From positions 1 to 58,071 of the forward strand of contig CAYZPY010000002.1 of the NCBI GenBank assembly GCA_964480425.1: a stretch of DNA of 58,071 bases, written 5' to 3'. Shown in pieces: positions 8,498 to 18,500 of this stretch. Position numbers and translations under genes: made by a program. The notes under the pieces are model-generated. The model ran no database searches, had not been told where the DNA came from, and saw nothing but the letters and a program-made list of their open reading frames with translations. Source of the stretch: CAYYMD01 sp964480425. Lineage in GTDB: Bacteria > Planctomycetota > Phycisphaerae > SM23-33. The first letter of the stretch is position 1, and each line of letters starts with the position of its first letter.

Positions 8498-8931
8498 TCA
8501 CACTCCATAATCGTTAATGGTTAACTATTCGCCGGCGGGCGCTTACGTCCCCCCGGGCCGACGCACGCCCGGGGCGATTTTACCGTGTACGAATCAACGA
8601 GGTAAGCCCCCTGACATATATATCACAAAATCGCCGCCTACTCTACCGGCGCGGCATAATTTTCAAAAAGGACTGGTGAAACGGTTGATCGGTGATCAGT
8701 TAATCATTTACCCGGACCGCCCCGTTTGGAAAAGATGATTAATTTTTATTATAACGCTCGTATGCGGAAAAAAGAGATTTTTAGACTGCCCCGACCAATC
8801 CGGGTCGGTTGAGGGCGAATTTCGCTTTGGTTTTGCAAGAATCGAACGATTACTTGATATATATTCACGCCGGCTATAAATTCCATCCAACCTGTATAGG
8901 CCGTCAAACCCTTTATAAAATGTGCGGAATC
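8498..8931. promoter_or_regulatory. Divergent intergenic region between the nifX-like and symporter genes
   Basis: A 434-base AT-rich stretch between divergent genes, with no supported coding sequence. On the plus strand a plausible promoter is TTGGAA (8726-8731), a 17-base spacer and TTATAA (8749-8754). A dyad TGATC-GGT-GATCA lies at 8686-8698 and a hairpin CCGACC-6-GGTCGG at 8791-8808 in the probable leader of the symporter. GTTAAC-type motifs near 8509-8525 resemble those at 7315-7338. I looked for a thiamine (TPP) riboswitch ahead of the thi4 unit and did not see its conserved elements. Confidence 0.35.
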
Positions 8932-10818
8932 ATGAATAACGGTGTCCGATTTTACACGCTGGACTGGATAGTTCTCGCCGGGTATTTCGTTCTGACGATG
9001 GGGATAGGATTTTATTTTTACCGTAAGACCCGCTCGACGGAGGGATTTACGGCGGCCAACCGTTCGCTTCCGGGCTGGGTGTGCGGATTGTCAATTTTCG
9101 CCACCTACCTCAGCAGCATCAGTTACCTTGCCAATCCGGGCAAGTCTTTCGCGTCAAACTGGAATCCGTTTGTCTTTTCGCTTTCCCTTCCTCTGGCGAC
9201 GCTGATCGGCGTTCGGTTTTTTCTGCCTTATTACCGCAAAACCGGATACGTTTCGGCATACAGGATGCTCGAGAACCGGTTCGGGCTGTGGGCCCGCATA
9301 TACGCCAGCGCCGTGTTCTACCTGCCTACCCAACTGGCCCGTATTGCCGTAGTGATGTATCTGACCGCCCTTCCGCTGCAAATGATCTTCGGATGGAATA
9401 TCTACGCCGTACTTGTGTTCATCGGCGTATGTGTGACTCTATACTCCTTCGTCGGTGGGCTGATGGCGGTTATCTGGAACGACTCTATCCAGGCGCTGGT
9501 GCTGATGGCCGGGGCGTTCATCGCCGTGATCGTAATCCTGGCTACCATGCCCGGCGGCGTGGGGCATATGTTCGACGTGACCGCCGAGCAGAGCAAGTTT
9601 TCGCTGGGCGAACTGGGGGTGTCCGTGAACGAGACGGGCTCACTTCACATCGACCTGGGCGCCGCAACGGTCCTGGTGGTGCTGCTCTACGGGGTGGCGA
9701 TCAATCTCCAGAACTTCGGCGTGGACCAGAGTTACATCCAGCGTTACATCGCCTCGAAATCCGACGCCGAAGCCAGGCGGGGGCTGTGGCTGGCAGGTCT
9801 GCTCTACGTGCCTATCAGCGCGTTGTTCTTCTTCATCGGAACCACGCTGTACGCCCACTATCGCGCCGACCAGTACACCCCGGAAATCACCGATACGGCG
9901 GCGGTTAAAACCGACGGTTCCGGCACGGGCAAAGAGTCCAAAGACATCCAAACATCCAGGGACCTCCAGCAGGTTCTGCGCCTGGTCGCACGACAGGAAC
10001 TGGTGCAGGAGGGTAAAGACGAAAACACCCCCGGCTTCGACGACGAGGTGACCCACAGGGCGCGCACACTGGGTCTGGAAAGCGCCCGCAGGGCACTAGC
10101 CAAGGACGGCATTACCAAGGACGACCCCGAATACGAACAGAAACTGCTCGATAAGACCCGAAAAACCGCCTTGGCCAAGATCGGCGACCGCGCCTTCCCG
10201 CATTTCATAGCCGCACACCTGCCGCAGGGACTCACCGGTCTGCTCATAGCCGCGGTATTCGCAGCCGCCATGAGCACAATCTCCACCAGCATCAACTCAT
10301 CGTCCACGCTCATCATGAGCGATTACTACCAGCGGCTGATTAATCCCCAGGCCGGCGAAAGGCAATCGATGATCGTGCTGTACGGTTCGACCATTCTTTG
10401 GGGAGTGCTGGGAACGGCCCTGGCGTTCGTGCTGGTGGCCATCACGCAAAGCGCGCTTGACATCTGGTGGACGCTGTCGGGAATGTTCGGCGCCGGCATC
10501 ACCGGCCTGTTCCTGCTGGGGCTGATAAGCAAGCGCGCCAAGAATCCGGCCGCGGTGACCGGCGTGGTGCTGGGTCTGATTTTGATTCTGTGGATGTCGG
10601 TACCGAAAATCGCCGAATACCTGATGCGGTTCACAAAGGGCAGCGGCGTGTACCGCTGGGGCGCCGCCCTGAAGCAGTTGACCGAAGGATGGAACAGCCC
10701 CTTCCACGCGTTCCTGATTCCGGTGTTCGGTCTGTTGACCATCATGCTTGTGGGCATACTGGTTTCGACGATTTCAGGCAGGCCGCCGTCCTCCGTCGAA
10801 GACGCAAAGAAACAATAA
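8932..10818 (+). CDS. Sodium:solute symporter (SSS family) with a ~100-residue hydrophilic insertion
   Basis: Integral membrane Na+-coupled transporter of the SSS/SGLT family; the substrate cannot be told. With the ATG at 8932 the protein is 628 residues; an ATG at 8920 is also possible, and the in-frame TTG at 8809 is unlikely. Typical segments: LDWIVLAGYFVLTMGIGFYF, ATYLSSISYLANPGKSFASN, and the strongly conserved GLTGLLIAAVFAAAMSTIST with SINSSSTLIMSDYY. Unusual is a charged, helix-prone stretch of about 100 residues (roughly 316-418) between the helix ending SALFFFIGTTLYAHY and the conserved AFPHFIAAHLPQG. In SGLT topology this loop is outside the cytoplasm. No partner gene is obvious; a lipoprotein hydrolase follows 159 bases later on the same strand. 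Confidence 0.92.
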   Translation: MNNGVRFYTLDWIVLAGYFVLTMGIGFYFYRKTRSTEGFTAANRSLPGWVCGLSIFATYLSSISYLANPGKSFASNWNPFVFSLSLPLATLIGVRFFLPYYRKTGYVSAYRMLENRFGLWARIYASAVFYLPTQLARIAVVMYLTALPLQMIFGWNIYAVLVFIGVCVTLYSFVGGLMAVIWNDSIQALVLMAGAFIAVIVILATMPGGVGHMFDVTAEQSKFSLGELGVSVNETGSLHIDLGAATVLVVLLYGVAINLQNFGVDQSYIQRYIASKSDAEARRGLWLAGLLYVPISALFFFIGTTLYAHYRADQYTPEITDTAAVKTDGSGTGKESKDIQTSRDLQQVLRLVARQELVQEGKDENTPGFDDEVTHRARTLGLESARRALAKDGITKDDPEYEQKLLDKTRKTALAKIGDRAFPHFIAAHLPQGLTGLLIAAVFAAAMSTISTSINSSSTLIMSDYYQRLINPQAGERQSMIVLYGSTILWGVLGTALAFVLVAITQSALDIWWTLSGMFGAGITGLFLLGLISKRAKNPAAVTGVVLGLILILWMSVPKIAEYLMRFTKGSGVYRWGAALKQLTEGWNSPFHAFLIPVFGLLTIMLVGILVSTISGRPPSSVEDAKKQ

Positions 10819-10977
10819 ACCGACCCCAACCAAAAACACAATCCCGCCCGTCCGTGAAAGGCGGGCAAGGGGAAATTGACCTCGCCAATACGATAATGGT
10901 GTTCCCCCTCGGATTTTATGTAACTTTTTATATACGGATGATGCGTTGGGCGAAAGAGTTGATATAATCCCCTGCCC

Positions 10978-11787
10978 ATGAGAATTATCAGCAAGATAAT
11001 ACCGATGACGGTGCTGGCGGTCGCGATAAGCGGCTGCGGCAATCACCAGCCGTGGGTCTCACAGGCCCGCCTGGAAAACGGGCTGGTCATCGTGCTTCCG
11101 GGCATCGAGGGACGCAGCCCGCTCAACGAGAATATCTGCGAGGGTCTCTCGAGCGGGGGCGTAACTTCCGCCATCCGCCTGGAAGACTGGACCTTCCCGC
11201 TGGCGGGTCCGCTGTACAATCTCCGCGCCGAGCCGCGCAACCGCGACAAGGCCGCTGAAATCGCAAGATACATCGACAAATATAAATACCGCTACCCGGG
11301 CAAACCCGTGGTGCTGGTGGGACAAAGCGGCGGCGCCGCAATAGCCGCATGGATAGCAGAGTCGCTTCCCTCGAACGTGGAGATTGACGGAATCATAATG
11401 CTCCAGCCGTCGCTTTCACCCCAGTATCATCTCGACTGGGCGCTGAAACGCACCAGGCGCGGAATCATCAATTTTTATTCCCGGCGTGACTGGCTGTTCC
11501 TGGGCGTGGGCACGACAATAATCGGCACGATGGACGGCGAGCACGAATCTTCGGCGGGTCGAACCGGTTTCGAAGTACCGCGGTTCGGGCGGCGCGCCAA
11601 ACTATACGAAAAACTTTACCAGGTCTCCTGGACCAAGCGCATGGCGGCGATGGGGCACACAGGCGGACACCTCACCAGCTCGGCCGAGTTGTTCGTATCG
11701 CGATACCTGGCGCCGCTGGTCGATGCCGAGCAATGGAGCGACGAGGTCATAAACAAATTCATCAAAGACCGGACCCCGCCGCCGTAA
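10978..11787 (+). CDS. Lipoprotein with serine-hydrolase (alpha/beta-fold) features, copy 1
   Basis: A 269-residue exported protein. The signal sequence ends in a lipobox (AVAISGC, Cys20), so it should be lipid-anchored. The mature part has GLVIVLPGIEGRSPLNE and then a nucleophile elbow GQSGG (Ser near 116). A later NFYSRRDWLFLG could supply the acid and GHTGGH (about 226-231) the histidine of a Ser-Asp-His triad. These assignments are inferred from order and spacing. It is a clear paralogue of the product of 56948-57790, sharing the LPGIEG block, the elbow, the N-F-Y motif and the GVGT block. I do not recognise a named family; substrate unknown. It lies between the symporter and ppdK on the same strand. 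Confidence 0.75.
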   Translation: MRIISKIIPMTVLAVAISGCGNHQPWVSQARLENGLVIVLPGIEGRSPLNENICEGLSSGGVTSAIRLEDWTFPLAGPLYNLRAEPRNRDKAAEIARYIDKYKYRYPGKPVVLVGQSGGAAIAAWIAESLPSNVEIDGIIMLQPSLSPQYHLDWALKRTRRGIINFYSRRDWLFLGVGTTIIGTMDGEHESSAGRTGFEVPRFGRRAKLYEKLYQVSWTKRMAAMGHTGGHLTSSAELFVSRYLAPLVDAEQWSDEVINKFIKDRTPPP

Positions 11788-11955
11788 ACCGCGCGTGGGA
11801 CGGGGATTTAGTTTGTGATGAATTGTTTGACAAGCCCTGCGGCGGTTTCTAAACTGTTCGATTCCGACCTGCACAGCGTCGGGCAGGCAGGATTGTCCCC
11901 GGGTCGATAAACGATTGGCCCCAACGTAATCACCCTGAATCAGCGGAGAGATCCA

Positions 11956-14621
11956 ATGGCGAAAACCAGAAAGAAGTACGTATATTTCTTCGGCGGCGAC
12001 AAGACCGAAGGCAAAACCGAGATGAAACAACTGCTGGGCGGAAAGGGCGCCAACCTGGCCGAAATGGCCAACCTGGGCATGCCCGTCCCGCCGGGATTCA
12101 CCATCACCACCGAGGCCTGCGCCGAGTTCAACAAGCGCGACGGAAAGTGGCCCTCGGGCATGGACAGGCAGGTCTCCGAGAATCTCAAAAAACTCGAGAA
12201 GGTCACCGGCAAGACCTTCGGCAGGGGGGACAATCCCCTGCTGGTTTCGGTCCGCAGCGGCGCGGCGATATCAATGCCGGGAATGATGGACACCGTGCTG
12301 AACCTGGGTCTCAACGACAAGACCATCAAGACCATGGTCGAACTGACCGGAAACGAGCGGTTCGTGTGGGACGCCTACCGCCGGCTGATGCAGATGTTCG
12401 GCGACGTGGTGCTGGGCATGGAGCACGACGACTTCGAGCACGCCATGCAGAAGGTCAAGGACAGGCGAGGCGCGAAGGTCGACACCGACCTGGACGTCGA
12501 GGGACTACAGCAGGTCGTGGAGGAATTCAAAAAGGTTTACGAAAAAAACAGGCAAACGTTCCCCCAGGATCCCCGCAAGCAGTTGAACGCCGCCATTGAC
12601 GCGGTGTTCGGCTCCTGGGGCAACGAGCGCGCCATCCGCTATCGCCAGATTAATGACATCCGCGGGCTGCTGGGCACGGCGGTGAACGTCCAGACCATGG
12701 TGTTCGGCAACATGGGACAAGGAAGCGGAACGGGCGTGGCGTTCACCCGCGATCCGGCCACTGGAAAGAACAAGTTCTACGGNNNNNNNNNNCGCCAAAG
12801 CCCATCTCCACTCTGGCCAGGGTCAACCGCAAGGTCTACAACCAGTTGGTCGGCATCCGCAACAAGCTTGAGAAGCACTACCGCGACATGCAGGACGTCG
12901 AGTTCACCATCGAGCGCGGCACGCTGTACATGCTCCAGACACGAACGGGCAAGCGGACCGCCGCGGCCGCCGTCAAGATGGCCGTCGACATGACCAGGGA
13001 AAAACTCATCACCGAGAAAGAGGCCGTCTGCCGAATCGACCCAAAGCAGATAGACCACCTCCTGCACCCGCGATTCGACCCGGACGCCGAAAAGAAGGCC
13101 CAGCAGATCGGAAAGGGTCTGCCCGCCTCGCCCGGCGCCGCCACGGGGCAGATAGTCTTCAACGCCGACGACGCCGAGAAGTGGGCATCCGAAGGTAAGG
13201 ACGTCATCCTCTGCCGCACCGAGACCTCGCCCGAGGACATCGGGGGCATGCACGTGGCCAGGGGCATCCTGACCACACGCGGGGGGATGACCTCGCACGC
13301 CGCCGTCGTCGCACGCGGAATGGGCAAGTGCTGCATCGCAGGCGCCGGCGACATGGTCATCAGTTACCCAAAAAAGACCATCACCGCCCACGGAAAGACG
13401 CTCAGGCAGGGCGACTGGATATCGCTCAACGGCACCGCCGGCGCGATTTACAAGGGCAAGATAGACACCATCGACCCGAAACTCACCGGTCCGTTCGGCA
13501 CGATAATGAAACTGGCCGACAAATACCGCACGCTGGGCATACGCACCAACGCCGACACGCCACCCGACACCGCCACCGCCGTGAAGTTCGGCGCCGAGGG
13601 CATAGGACTGTGCCGAACCGAGCACATGTTCTTTGAGGGCGACCGCATCACCTCGATGCGGAAGATGATCCTCGCCGACGACCACAAGGGCAGGGAAAAG
13701 GCCCTGAAGGAACTGCTTCCCTACCAGCGGAACGACTTCAAGGGCATCTTTCGGGCGCTCAAGGGCAGGCCCGCCACCATCCGCCTGCTGGACCCGCCGC
13801 TGCACGAGTTCCTCCCGCACGATTCGGCCGGTCAGAAGGAGTTGGCCAAGGCGATGGGCATATCGGCCGGCAAGGTCAAGGCAAAGGTTGACGCCCTTCA
13901 CGAGTTCAACCCGATGCTGGGCCACCGCGGCTGCCGCCTGGGCATTGTATATCCGGAAATAACCGCCATGCAGGCGCGGGCGATTATCGAGGCCGCTTAC
14001 GCCGTTCGAGGCGCAAAGGCCGAGATTATGATCCCTCTGGTCGGGCACGTAAAAGAGTTGGCCAACCAGAAGCGAATCGTCGAGGAGGTCTTCGAGGACA
14101 TCAAGAAGAAGAAATCCTCCAAGAAGCCCCCGGAAATCAAGATCGGCACGATGATCGAGGTGCCGCGCGGCGCGATAACCGCCGACGAAATCGCACGCGA
14201 GGCGGAGTTCTTCTCGTTCGGCACCAACGACCTGACGCAGATGGGTTGCGGATTCAGCCGCGACGACGCCGGAAAGTTCCTTGGCTTCTACGTCGAGAAC
14301 GGCATATTCGAGAACGACCCGTTCCAGTCACTGGACAAGACCGGCGTGGGCAAGATGATGCGAATAGCCGTGGAAAAGGGCCGCTCCGCACGTCCGGACA
14401 TCAAATTGGGCATCTGCGGTGAGCACGGGGGGGATCCGGCAAGCATCGAGTTCTGCCACCAGGTCGGACTGGATTACGTCTCCTGCTCGCCGTTCCGCGT
14501 TCCCGTGGCGCGACTCGCATCCGCACAGGCCGCCATCGTCAACGACGGAGCAAAAAAGAGCAAGAAGACCTCAAAGCGCAAAAGGACCAAAAAATCCAAA
14601 AAGAAAAAATCCCGCCGGTAA
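11956..14621 (+). CDS. ppdK: Pyruvate, phosphate dikinase (interrupted by an assembly gap)
   Basis: Interconverts pyruvate + ATP + phosphate and PEP + AMP + pyrophosphate. The ATG at 11956 has GGAGAG upstream. The N-terminal ATP-grasp half (GGKGANLAEM, VSVRSGAAISMPGMMDTVLN) runs to FTRDPATGKNKFYG, where 10 Ns interrupt it. After the gap the reading resumes in another frame at PKPISTLARVNRKVYNQLVG and continues through HYRDMQDVEFTIERG and LYMLQTRTGKRTA, the phosphohistidine site GGMTSHAAVVARGMGK, and the PEP domain with GEHGGDPASIEFCHQVGLDY and the catalytic cysteine in VSCSPFRVP. The frame change is explained by the gap, so this is not a pseudogene. The C-terminus carries an unusual lysine-rich tail of about 25 residues. 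A terminator follows at 14680-14715. Confidence 0.95.
12783..12792. other. Assembly gap (10 Ns) inside ppdK
   Basis: Ten Ns stand in place of conserved PPDK sequence. In the well-known clostridial enzyme 18 residues separate the Tyr/Phe before the gap from the Pro after it. With the four known flanking bases, that predicts about 50 missing bases. A missing length of 2 modulo 3, which 50 satisfies, is exactly what is needed to restore one frame. Confidence 0.85.
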
Positions 14622-14679
14622 AAACGCTGCGACCTTCCCAATTAACGGCGCGGCGTCTTTCCGGTCTTCCCTATTAACG

Positions 14680-14715
14680 GCGCGGCGGCCTTCCCAGGTC
14701 GCCGCGCTTCTCTTT
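14680..14715 (+). terminator. Intrinsic terminator of ppdK
   Basis: An 11-base-pair GC-rich stem GCGCGGCGGCC / GGTCGCCGCGC (14680-14690 and 14697-14707, one G-T pair) with a 6-base loop, followed by TTCTCTTT. It lies 59 bases after the ppdK stop. The element AATTAACGGCGCGGCG just upstream (about 14640-14655) is repeated in the stem, so a second, less complete copy precedes it. Confidence 0.8.
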
Positions 14716-14787
14716 GAAAATATTTTTTATCTGCTTACCCGCCCGCGGCAGGCGGATGCAGGGCGTGCAACAGGTTGCACGCCATAC

Positions 14788-15540
14788 TTAATCCTTCCCG
14801 GCGGCGGCAAGGATTTCCTCGGGGATGTCGAAATTGGCGTAAACGTTCTGCACGTCGTCGTGGTCTTCGAGCGTCTCCATGAGTTTGACCACCTGTGGGG
14901 CCTTGTCGGGCTGGACGGTTACGGTGTTGTCGGGCACCATCGCAATCTCGGCCGACACCGTCGGTATCTCGCGGTCCTCAAGGGCCGCCTTGACCGCCGA
15001 GAAGGCGTCGGGTCGGCACGTTATCTCGAACAGGTCGCCCTCGGCGGTGACGTCGTCGGCGCCGGCCTCCAGGGCGATTTCCATCAGCGTGTCCTCGTCG
15101 GCGGCGTCGCACGAGACCACCACCGAGCCCTTCTGCGTGAACATATAGGCCACGCAGTTGCTCTGTCCGAGTTGCCCGCCTGCGCGTTCGAATATTTTTC
15201 GCACCTCCGAGGCGGTGCGGTTGCGGTTGTCGGTAAGGCAGTCGACCATGAACGCCACGCCTCCGGGTCCGTATCCCTCATAGATGACCTGCTGGAAGTT
15301 CTCCGCCCCCAGTTCGCCCGCCCCCTTTTTGACGGCGCGATCGATGGTGTCGTTGGGCATGTTTGCTGCCTTGGCCTCGTCTATGGCGTATCGCAGTTGC
15401 AGGTTGTCGGCGGGGTCCGCCCCGCCCTGCTTTGCGGCCACCATTATCTTGCGGGCCAGTTTGGACCACACCCGCCCGCGCTTGGCGTCGTTGGACGCCT
15501 TGGCGCGCTTAATTTTCGCCCAGTGTGAATGTCCTGCCAT
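14788..15540 (-). CDS. yebC: YebC/PmpR/TACO1-family regulatory protein
   Basis: Conserved cytoplasmic protein of 250 residues, the standard length. It begins with the family signature MAGHSHWAKIKRAKASNDAK and contains NLQLRYAIDEAKAANMPNDT, YEGYGPGGVAFMVDCLTDN and the acidic C-terminal domain (LEDHDDVQNVYANFDIPEE). Members act as DNA-binding transcriptional regulators in some bacteria, and as translation factors that relieve ribosome stalling (TACO1, YebC) in others. The sequence does not decide which applies. An AGGAG site lies ahead of the ATG. It is 22 bases downstream of the large TPR lipoprotein gene and may be the last gene of that transcription unit. Confidence 0.95.
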   Translation of the reverse strand: MAGHSHWAKIKRAKASNDAKRGRVWSKLARKIMVAAKQGGADPADNLQLRYAIDEAKAANMPNDTIDRAVKKGAGELGAENFQQVIYEGYGPGGVAFMVDCLTDNRNRTASEVRKIFERAGGQLGQSNCVAYMFTQKGSVVVSCDAADEDTLMEIALEAGADDVTAEGDLFEITCRPDAFSAVKAALEDREIPTVSAEIAMVPDNTVTVQPDKAPQVVKLMETLEDHDDVQNVYANFDIPEEILAAAGKD

Positions 15541-15562
15541 AATCGCGTCTCCTGAAATGGCC

Positions 15563-18500
15563 CTATTTTACTGCGGGGGGGACGGATTTTCCACTGCCTG
15601 AGTTGCTCGTCGAGGATTTCTCGCCTAGCGGCGCGAGGGGCGGTTCTTTGCCGCGTCGGGCGGCGTCGATCTTGCCGGGCGTGTTGTCCAGAATCTTCCG
15701 TATTTCCCTGATGTCGGATTCCTCCTGCTGCCCGGCCTGCTCCAGAGCGCGTGACCACAGGCGAACCGCCCTGTTGCGCCATCCCAGTCGCCAGAACACG
15801 TCGCCGGCATGGTCGTGCACCACGGCGCCGGCGGGCGGGACGGGGGCGTCCTCGTCGCGGGGCGCCTGGTTTTGCAAAAGGCGCAGTGCCTTGAGGAACG
15901 TGCGTGCGGAAGAGGAAAAATCCCCCTGCTTGTAGAGCACCCATCCCAGCGAATCCAGAAAGCTGACTTCCTTCTGCTGCTCGCCCAGGGCCTTGCGAAT
16001 CATCTGCTCGGCCTGTCGCAGGCGGATGCCCATGTCGGCATACATGTACCCGAGATTATTGTTCAGCGATATGTCGTCCGGGCGGAGTTCGTACGCCTTG
16101 CCCAGGGCCTCGAGCGCCGGTTTGTCGCGCCCCAGGTGGGAAAGGCAAGTCGAGTAGACAGAGAGCAGCCGGTGGTTTTTGGCTTCCCGCGGCAGGTATT
16201 TCCGCGCCCGCTCGACGGCCTGTTCGTATCTACCCTCCATCCGGAGCACGCTGACGATCATCGTTCGGCACCAGGAGGCGACCTGATCAAAGTGCGGCGA
16301 TTCGAGCCAGCCCTCGAGCATTTCCAGGGCCTCGTGGGAGCGTTCATTTTGGGTCAGGGCGAAAACAATCGATTCCCGGTGCCCAAGCGAATCCGGCTGC
16401 TTTTTAATCATCACCTGTGCGAATCGGCGTGCATCTTCGATTCTGTCGTCCTCGGCGAGCACGAGTATCTTCATCCGCGTGTAGAACTCCGCCTTCTTTT
16501 TGGCGACGGGCGTGTCTTTGGCGAGCGCCTCAGCGAGCCACTCGTCCAAAAAGCCGATCGCCTCTTCGTAGCGTTCGCCGTCGGTCAGTGCGGCAATCAG
16601 GTACCGCCTTGCCGACATGTCGTCTTCCATAACGTCCGAGATTTTTTCCGCATATTCGACGGCCTGTTCATACTTTCCCGCCAGGCCGAAGTAGCGTATC
16701 TTCTCCTTTTTGAACTCGTCCCCGTCGTCGGCGATGATTTTATCCAGCATCTTTTGCGCCCGGTCGTATTGCTCGGCATTCTCGTAAATCTTCAGCAGGC
16801 GCAGACGGTAGTACAGCGTTTTTTTATCCTCCGCCTGTTTGGACCATTGGCGGACGTATTTTTCCGCCCTGCGGGATTGTCCGAGTTCCTCCAGCACGCT
16901 GAGCATGAATTCTCTTGCGGTGTTGTCGCCGGGATTATCATCGAGTCGCCGCTTTAAGACGCCGGCGGCGTCTTTGTAACGATTGACCCTGGCAAGCGCC
17001 GAGGCGTATGTCCTCGCCGCGTCCGGGCGGCGTCGGGTTATTCGATACAGTTTGCCCAGTGCCTCGACCGCTTCCGCGTCCCGCCCGGATTTGCCCTCCA
17101 GATGCGCCAGCGCCTCTGTGGCGAACGCATTGTCGGGCTCGAGTGAGAGTATTTCCTCTATCCGACCCTTCAGCGCGCCGTACTGCCGTTTTTGCGGCAC
17201 GCCCCCAACGGCGGCCAGGCGTATCCACACATCCAGCAGTTTTACCTGCGAGTCGTCGGGCACGGTGCGAATAAGCCGGCGCAGCAACTTTTTTCCTTTG
17301 TCGAGTTCGCCCGTCAACACGAGCGCCTCGGCGAGCATGCACATTCCGGCGATGTCGCCTGGACGGTGTCGAAGCCGGGCCGCGGCGACTTTTTTGGCCT
17401 GGTCGTATGCGTCGAGCGATTTATAAAGGAAAAACAGCTGCCGATAGGTCTCTATGCGGTCCGGGTTCGTCTTTATCGCGTTTGTGAACGTTTCGGCGGC
17501 CTGTGCGGTGTCGCCCGCACGCCATCGACTATGCGCCAGGGCGAGCAAAGAGGGAAGATGTTCGGGCTTTTTCTCAACTGCCCGGGCGAGAATGTCGGCG
17601 GCTTTTCCGGCCGATCCGCAGGCGAGCTCCGCCCGCCCCTTGAGGTATCGCGCAAAGTGCGCATCTTCGCCGAAGCGTTTTTCGACCATTGTTCCCAGGC
17701 GGCGTGCGTCGCGGCAGCGATCGGCCGCCAGATGCGCCTCGAGCAGACATTCGTATGCAGGTTGGAGGTCGGGCGACTTGTCGACGGCACGGTTGCAGTA
17801 TTTTTCGGCCACGCCGTGGTCGCCGCGCCGCGAGGCGACCTTTCCGGACAGGGCGCACATCATCGCCTCAAGGCGCGAGTCGCCGTCATAATTCCGCCTG
17901 TCCACGGCGGCGGCGAATCGCTCGTGGAAATCCTTCGCCACGTCTCCCCTGGCCAGTGCTTCTGCGCCGGCAAGAGCGGACCGCAGCGCCTGCGGGTCGT
18001 CCTGGAACACCTCTGCCGCTATGCCTTCAAGACGCTCGGCGCGCCCGGACACGCCGCACGTTGCGAACAACTGGAGCCATAGAGGCCTACCGGCGGGCTT
18101 TTTTTTGACTGAATACGAAAGCATCTCGATCGCCTGCGAAACGGCGCCGTTGCGGCGTGCGGTTCGCGCCAGCGTGGCTACGAGACGATCGTCGTCGACG
18201 TCATTCCGTCGGCATTTGCGCCACAGGCGCACCGGCAGGTCCTTGTCGCCCCAGGACGAACACAACATCTGAACCAGGCGGGGCAGTTGCCCCCGCTGCG
18301 ACGGTTCGGAAATCAGGTCGAGGATAAGTTTTTCGCCCTGTTCGTACTTTTGTAACTCAATCAGCGCCTCCAGCAGCTCCCTGCTGACGTCGGTGTCGGT
18401 TCTGTTGAGGCGGAACGCCCGGCGGAGCAGTTTCTCGGACTTGTCCGGCCTCTTCAGCGCCAGCAGCAGCCCCCCCCGCTGGGCAAGAAGTTTCTCCGGG

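Noticed and set aside
8517..8738. A 73-codon open frame in the divergent spacer
   Set aside because: No ribosome binding site, an odd composition and no recognisable features; the region looks regulatory.
8121..8931. Thiamine (TPP) riboswitch ahead of the thi4 unit
   Set aside because: I looked for the conserved CUGAGA and the second-helix elements on the minus strand and did not find them.
10843..10865. A hairpin CCCGCC...GGCGGG after the symporter gene as a terminator
   Set aside because: It has an 11-base loop and no T-run on the plus strand, so it is too weak to call.
12777..14048. A 423-codon minus-strand open frame opposite ppdK
   Set aside because: It is a shadow of the dikinase gene, with no signal, domain or ribosome binding site of its own.
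11956..14621. ppdK as a frameshifted pseudogene
   Set aside because: The frame change coincides exactly with the 10-N gap, and all conserved motifs remain on both sides.
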